From: Oscillospiraceae bacterium
GTDB taxonomy: Bacteria; Bacillota; Clostridia; Oscillospirales; Ruminococcaceae
Assembly: GCA_022511485.1 (NCBI GenBank)
Contig: JAFLUJ010000027.1
Location: 1 to 8,744, forward strand
Direction of reading: 5' to 3'
DNA length: 8,744 nt
A program made the translations under genes and the position numbers. The notes under the pieces were generated by a model. The model was not told the DNA's origin, ran no database searches, and was given only the letters and a program-made list of their open reading frames with translations. This document shows positions 5,773 through 8,744 of this stretch, one piece after another; the stretch's first letter is position 1; each line of letters begins with the position of its first letter.

Positions 5773-6486
5773 ATGGAAATCAAAATAAGTGATGTAATAA
5801 AAGAAAAACGCCGTGAAATGGGCGTTAGTCAGGAAATATTCGCAGAAGCCTTCGGAGTAAGCGTTCAAGCGGTAAGCAAGTGGGAAACTCAATCCTCCAT
5901 GCCGGATATAATGCTCCTTCCCAGAATTGCCGAATACCTGAAAATCAGTATGGACGAGTTATTCTTCGGATGCAGCTGCTGTACTCAGATTATGGACTGC
6001 AAGGATTTTCCCGATGACGGAAAACTGCGGATAGTACAGCTTCTGGGTTCAAAAGTACTTACCAAAAATGACTACAACAAGGACGTAAGAGTAATGCTTG
6101 AAGTCCCAGCATCTGATAAGATCATCAATGTTGAGATCTGGGGCAGCGCAGATATTGACGGAGACATAAACGGCAGCGTATCCGCCGGAGACAGTATAAA
6201 CTGCGGAGACATCGGACACAGTGCGTCCGCAGGAGACGGCATAAACTGCGGAAATATCGGACACAGCGCTTCTGCTGGAGACAGCATAAACTGCGGAAAC
6301 ATCGGTCAGTCCGCCTCCGCCGGGGACAGCATAAACTGCGGAAACATCGGCAGCGATGCTGCCGCCGGGGACAACATAAACTGTGGTGACATACATGGAA
6401 ACGCAGAAGCCGCAAACGGAAGCATCCGCTGCCGTGAGATAAAAGGGACCGCCACCTGCGGCGGTGATATTATTTACGAGAAATAA
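5773..6486 (+). CDS. Xre-family DNA-binding protein with bactofilin-like cysteine-repeat tail
   Basis: Residues 5-64 are a clear HTH_3/Xre domain (SQEIFAEAFGVSVQAVSKWE recognition region, then MPDIMLLPRIAEYL and the usual SMDELFFG end), so it should bind DNA as a dimer in the cytosol. A cysteine cluster follows at C67, C69, C70 and C76. A probable beta linker spans 84-122. From residue 131 a glycine-rich repeat with a 15-residue period begins, of the form GDIG.SASAGDSINC. Cysteines fall at 144, 159, 174, 189 and 204 exactly 15 apart, then at 220 after a one-residue insertion, with another at C229. The spacing and hydrophobic pattern suggest a beta-solenoid like bactofilins, with cysteines stacked in a column. 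This could polymerise, bind metal or sense redox state; that is inference. AAGGA at 5757-5761 is 11 bases before the ATG. I know no named function for this architecture. Confidence 0.9.
   Translation: MEIKISDVIKEKRREMGVSQEIFAEAFGVSVQAVSKWETQSSMPDIMLLPRIAEYLKISMDELFFGCSCCTQIMDCKDFPDDGKLRIVQLLGSKVLTKNDYNKDVRVMLEVPASDKIINVEIWGSADIDGDINGSVSAGDSINCGDIGHSASAGDGINCGNIGHSASAGDSINCGNIGQSASAGDSINCGNIGSDAAAGDNINCGDIHGNAEAANGSIRCREIKGTATCGGDIIYEK
6163..6432 (+). repeat. Tandem 45-base coding repeat (15-residue solenoid units)
   Basis: Five units of 45 bases and one of 48 encode the cysteine-repeat tail. The block around ATAAACTG (Ile-Asn-Cys) is nearly invariant. Ala and Ser codons between units differ synonymously (GCGTCCGCA, GCTTCTGCT, GCCTCCGCC). 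This indicates old units held by selection on the protein and not a fresh slippage expansion. Confidence 0.85.
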
Positions 6487-6493
6487 AACATAA

Positions 6494-6520
6494 AAATGGG
6501 GCTGAAACGCCCCATTTCTT
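6494..6520. terminator. Bidirectional terminator between the regulator gene and ahcY
   Basis: AAATGGGGC (6494-6502) pairs with GCCCCATTT (6509-6517) around TGAAAC. On the + strand TTTCTTTT follows; on the - strand five T follow (complement of A 6492-6496). It lies 7 bases after the regulator stop and just beyond the ahcY stop, so it can end both convergent transcripts. Confidence 0.9.
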
Positions 6521-7768
6521 TTATTCTCCCCAGCTATTGAGGTAAGCCTCCTGAACGTCGGTGAGCTTGTCGATCTCCATTCCCCAGTAGCGGATCTTTC
6601 TTTCCGCCACCTGACGATCAATGTACTTAGGAACGTCGATTATTTTATCTGTAAGGGAATCCTTGTTCTTTACCAGGTGCAGAGCGGACAGCGCCTGAAT
6701 AGCAAAGCTCATATCCATGATCTCCGCAGGATGACCGTCTCCGGCGGCAAGATTTACCAGACGTCCTTCGGCAATTACATATATCCACCTTCCGTTGTCA
6801 AGACGGTATCCCTGAATGTTGTTACGGGCAGTTTTGGTCTCCACTGCGATCTTTTTCAGAGTGGCAACGTCAACCTCAACGTCAAAATGTCCCGCATTAC
6901 AGCAGATAGCTCCGTCCTTCATTACCCGGAAGCTTTCCTCGGTGATGACATCCCGGCAGCCTGTTACTGTTACAAAGAAGTCTCCCAGCTTTGCAGCCTC
7001 GGTCATCTTCATTACCTTGAAGCCGTCCATGACCGCTTCCATAGCCTTGATAGGGTCAATTTCGGTAACAATAACCTCCGCTCCAAGACCCTTTGCACGC
7101 ATTGCAACACCTTTTCCGCACCAGCCGTATCCTGCAACCACAACGTTCTTTCCGGCAACAATAAGGTTAGTAGTGCGGTTTATGCCGTCCCAGACAGACT
7201 GTCCTGTACCGTAACGATTGTCAAAAAGGTGCTTGCAGTCAGCGTTATTTACAAGAACCATAGGAAATTCAAGCTTGTTTTCCTTTGCCATTGCAATAAG
7301 ACGGATTATGCCAGTTGTGGTCTCCTCACAGCCGCCGATAACATCCTTGATCTTCTCCGGATATTCGTTATGGATGAGATTCACAAGGTCTCCCCCATCG
7401 TCAATGATTATGTTAGGACCCGCCTCAATTACCGCGGAAGTATGACGGTGATACTCCTCGTCGGTGGCATTATACCAGGCGTAGACATTCAGACCTCCAT
7501 GAACAAGAGCAGCAGCAACATCGTCCTGAGTGGACAGCGGATTGCTTCCGGTAATGTACATCTCTGCGCCGCCTGCTGCAAGAACGCGGCAAAGATATGC
7601 TGTTTTTGCCTCCAGATGCACTGAAAGAGCGATCTTTATCCCTTTGAAGGGCTTCTCCGCGGAAAACTCCTCCTCAATGCCTCTTAACAGGGGCATATTA
7701 TTTTTTACCCACTGTATTTTGGTCTCACCGCTTTCCCACAGGTTTACATCTCTGATCTCGCTTGACAT
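6521..7768 (-). CDS. ahcY: Adenosylhomocysteinase (S-adenosyl-L-homocysteine hydrolase)
   Basis: This cytosolic NAD-dependent enzyme reversibly splits S-adenosylhomocysteine into adenosine and homocysteine, clearing the product inhibitor of methyltransferases. I start it at 7768 (MSSEIRD), 415 residues, because GGGAGG lies 7 bases upstream; a 5-residue longer start at 7783 has no such site. Visible features are H51 in SVHLEAKTA, D124 in DDGGDL, E149 in EETTTG, K179 and D183 in CKHLFDNRYG, the Rossmann glycines in GYGWCGKG (213-220), CNAGHFD, and EGRLVNLAAGDGHP near the end. These align with known substrate and NAD sites. It is the short form shared by Thermotoga and Clostridia. It lacks the insertion and the Lys/Tyr C-terminal tail of the animal and proteobacterial type and ends LNSWGE. 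It is probably translated from the ybaK transcript, 22 bases downstream of that gene. No SAH riboswitch fits in that gap. Confidence 0.98.
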   Translation of the reverse strand: MSSEIRDVNLWESGETKIQWVKNNMPLLRGIEEEFSAEKPFKGIKIALSVHLEAKTAYLCRVLAAGGAEMYITGSNPLSTQDDVAAALVHGGLNVYAWYNATDEEYHRHTSAVIEAGPNIIIDDGGDLVNLIHNEYPEKIKDVIGGCEETTTGIIRLIAMAKENKLEFPMVLVNNADCKHLFDNRYGTGQSVWDGINRTTNLIVAGKNVVVAGYGWCGKGVAMRAKGLGAEVIVTEIDPIKAMEAVMDGFKVMKMTEAAKLGDFFVTVTGCRDVITEESFRVMKDGAICCNAGHFDVEVDVATLKKIAVETKTARNNIQGYRLDNGRWIYVIAEGRLVNLAAGDGHPAEIMDMSFAIQALSALHLVKNKDSLTDKIIDVPKYIDRQVAERKIRYWGMEIDKLTDVQEAYLNSWGE

Positions 7769-7790
7769 AAAAATACCTCCCATAATTTAT

Positions 7791-8270
7791 TTACTGATCG
7801 CTGACAGTAATATCAGTCATTTTTGCGTCTATATACTCACACAGCTTGTTTGGCTCTGTAATTATCTGCATTCCACGGACTCCTGCACTTACGGAAATTT
7901 CCTCATGCTCCCCTGCCGTAATATCCATATAGGTGGGAAACTTTTTCTTCATCCCCACAGGAGAGCATCCGCCGCGAATGTATCCTGTAACACCAAGCAG
8001 ATCCTTTACATAGAGCATCTCACATTTTTTATTTCCGGACACTTTCGCCGCCTTTTTCAGATCAAGCTCCCGGTTTACAGGGATACAGCACACGAAGAAA
8101 CCGCTTTTGTCCCCTTTCAAAACAAGGGTCTTGAACATGGTCTCCGGATCTTGTCCCAGGACTTCCGCCGCATGTGTTCCGGAAAGATCGCTTTCATCCA
8201 CCTCATATTCCGCCGTCCGGAAAGCTATCCCCGCCTTTTCAAGAAGTCTCATGGCGTTTGTTTTGGTCAT
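7791..8270 (-). CDS. ybaK: Cys-tRNA(Pro)/Cys-tRNA deacylase, YbaK/EbsC family
   Basis: This is a trans-editing enzyme that hydrolyses cysteine wrongly attached to tRNA(Pro) by prolyl-tRNA synthetase. From MTKTNAMRLL (8270) it has 159 residues, the normal family length. The conserved lysine K47 in MFKTLVLKG matches the catalytic Lys46 region of the family. DLKKAAK (70-76) and GYIRGGCSPVGMKKKFPT (96-113) are family signatures, and the end DAKMTDI matches E. coli DAKFADI. An in-frame ATG at 8312 would add 14 residues with no upstream ribosome site. The chosen start has GGGAG 13 bases upstream, somewhat far, and a stronger AAGGAGG 29 bases upstream. It is followed after 22 bases by ahcY, so both probably serve sulfur amino-acid metabolism. 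No promoter space separates it from the preceding gene on this strand. Confidence 0.93.
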   Translation of the reverse strand: MTKTNAMRLLEKAGIAFRTAEYEVDESDLSGTHAAEVLGQDPETMFKTLVLKGDKSGFFVCCIPVNRELDLKKAAKVSGNKKCEMLYVKDLLGVTGYIRGGCSPVGMKKKFPTYMDITAGEHEEISVSAGVRGMQIITEPNKLCEYIDAKMTDITVSDQ

Positions 8271-8283
8271 ATTTATAATCACG

Positions 8284-8305
8284 CTCCCGTCAGGAGTTCC
8301 CTCCT
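8284..8305 (-). promoter_or_regulatory. Competing hairpins over two Shine-Dalgarno-like sites before ybaK
   Basis: On the - strand, AGGAG (8305-8301) can pair with CTCCT (8296-8292) around GGAA. The same CTCC can instead pair with GGAG (8287-8284). The two hairpins exclude each other, and each hides a different ribosome-site-like purine block upstream of the ybaK ATG. Whether this is regulatory or simply part of a 14-residue N-terminal extension cannot be told. Confidence 0.3.
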
Positions 8306-8340
8306 TCCTCATACATCAGAAGATCCGCTTAATGATTTTT

Positions 8341-8744
8341 CTATGTAGTCCAGTTTTCTACTGCTGCCAAATAATGGTGTTCATAATATTCGTCATTTTC
8401 ATAATAATCCATAAAGCTTGTATAGTTATTCTCTATCCATGCAACTGGAAATTTTATGTTCTTTTCAGATTTGTCCAACAGCCGGAAAACAAATCCGGAA
8501 TAGTCTCCGAGCATATCAATTTCATATCTGACAAATCTGCTTTTATCATATTTGATGTTATGATGAGAATTTTTTTCTTTCTGTAAACGAGCATATGCCT
8601 GATGCATTTTTTCATCATCGTTGGGGTCATATGCGCCTATTGCAATACTGTAACCATCATATATTCCGGAAACAGCCACTGTATGCTCGTCACTGTCACC
8701 ATAATGGAGCTTGCAGTCTGACAGATGTATTTTGTAATAATGTC
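8341..8744 (-). CDS. Unrecognised protein, N-terminus outside window
   Basis: The frame is open from the right edge to TAG at 8341-8343, giving 133 visible residues. A GTG at 8679 is in frame. The residues upstream of it (YYKIHLSDCKLHYGDSDEHT) continue naturally, so the true start probably lies beyond 8744. I do not recognise the family. The protein is rich in Tyr, Asp, Glu and His, with SGIYDGYSIAIGAYDPNDDE near the left of the visible part and an aromatic, acidic C-terminus (FMDYYENDEYYEHHYLAAVE). No membrane helix or signal is visible. It is AT-rich. It lies 70 bases upstream of the preferred ybaK start (28 from the longer alternative) on the same strand, so it may share the transcript. 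A function in editing or sulfur metabolism is not implied by the sequence. Confidence 0.8.
   Translation of the reverse strand, partial: HYYKIHLSDCKLHYGDSDEHTVAVSGIYDGYSIAIGAYDPNDDEKMHQAYARLQKEKNSHHNIKYDKSRFVRYEIDMLGDYSGFVFRLLDKSEKNIKFPVAWIENNYTSFMDYYENDEYYEHHYLAAVENWTT

Noticed and set aside
6049..6621. 190-codon repetitive frame on the - strand
   Set aside because: It is the complement of the 45-base coding repeat; the periodic open frame is a by-product, and it runs through the terminator and into ahcY.
6677..7624. Long 315-codon open frame on the + strand
   Set aside because: It lies wholly antisense to ahcY, which has every family motif; it has no ribosome site and a cysteine- and serine-rich translation typical of a shadow frame.
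7530..8348. 272-codon open frame on the + strand
   Set aside because: It is antisense to the start of ahcY, all of ybaK and the gap beyond it, with no ribosome site and no domain pattern.

Overview
The window reads as chromosomal DNA from an anaerobic Clostridia-type Firmicute, most likely a Ruminococcus-like gut bacterium. This is an inference from strong AAGGAGG-type ribosome binding sites, sigma-A style promoters, tRNA genes with encoded CCA ends, a short Thermotoga/Clostridia-type AhcY, a MATE exporter and a dCache chemoreceptor. No phage, transposase, CRISPR or rRNA sequence is visible.

Left part (1-2180, + strand): the C-terminal two thirds of a MATE efflux protein overlaps by 14 bases an unrecognised 263-residue protein. 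Four bases later comes a second, clearly AT-richer unrecognised protein. The stop/start spacing suggests one transcript. A short decayed-looking stretch follows.

Middle (2348-5255, + strand): a near-consensus promoter drives a tandem pair of glutamine tRNAs (anticodons TTG and CTG). They are separated by a spacer that folds on itself and end in a strong terminator. A 104-residue orphan gene begins only 34 bases after that terminator. A second promoter, with an extended -10, drives a 655-residue methyl-accepting chemotaxis protein. Its dCache_1 sensor carries the residues of the amino-acid-binding motif, so it is probably an amino-acid chemoreceptor. It ends in a strong terminator.

Right-centre (5256-6486): about 500 bases without a convincing gene hold two copies of a GC-rich 27-base repeat, a possible promoter and two spaced dyads. 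They precede an Xre-type regulator whose C-terminal half is a bactofilin-like repeat with a cysteine exactly every 15 residues. This regulator is the most unusual item in the window.

Right part (6494-8744, - strand): a shared bidirectional terminator separates the regulator from a convergent set. Read from the right edge this is a partial orphan gene, then ybaK (Cys-tRNA(Pro) deacylase), then ahcY (S-adenosylhomocysteine hydrolase). ybaK and ahcY are 22 bases apart and probably co-transcribed, linking sulfur amino-acid metabolism with editing of cysteine mischarging.

Four small unrecognised genes lie scattered among conserved housekeeping genes (845-1636, 1641-2180, 2697-3011, 8341-8744). 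All functions are read from sequence; no database search was possible.
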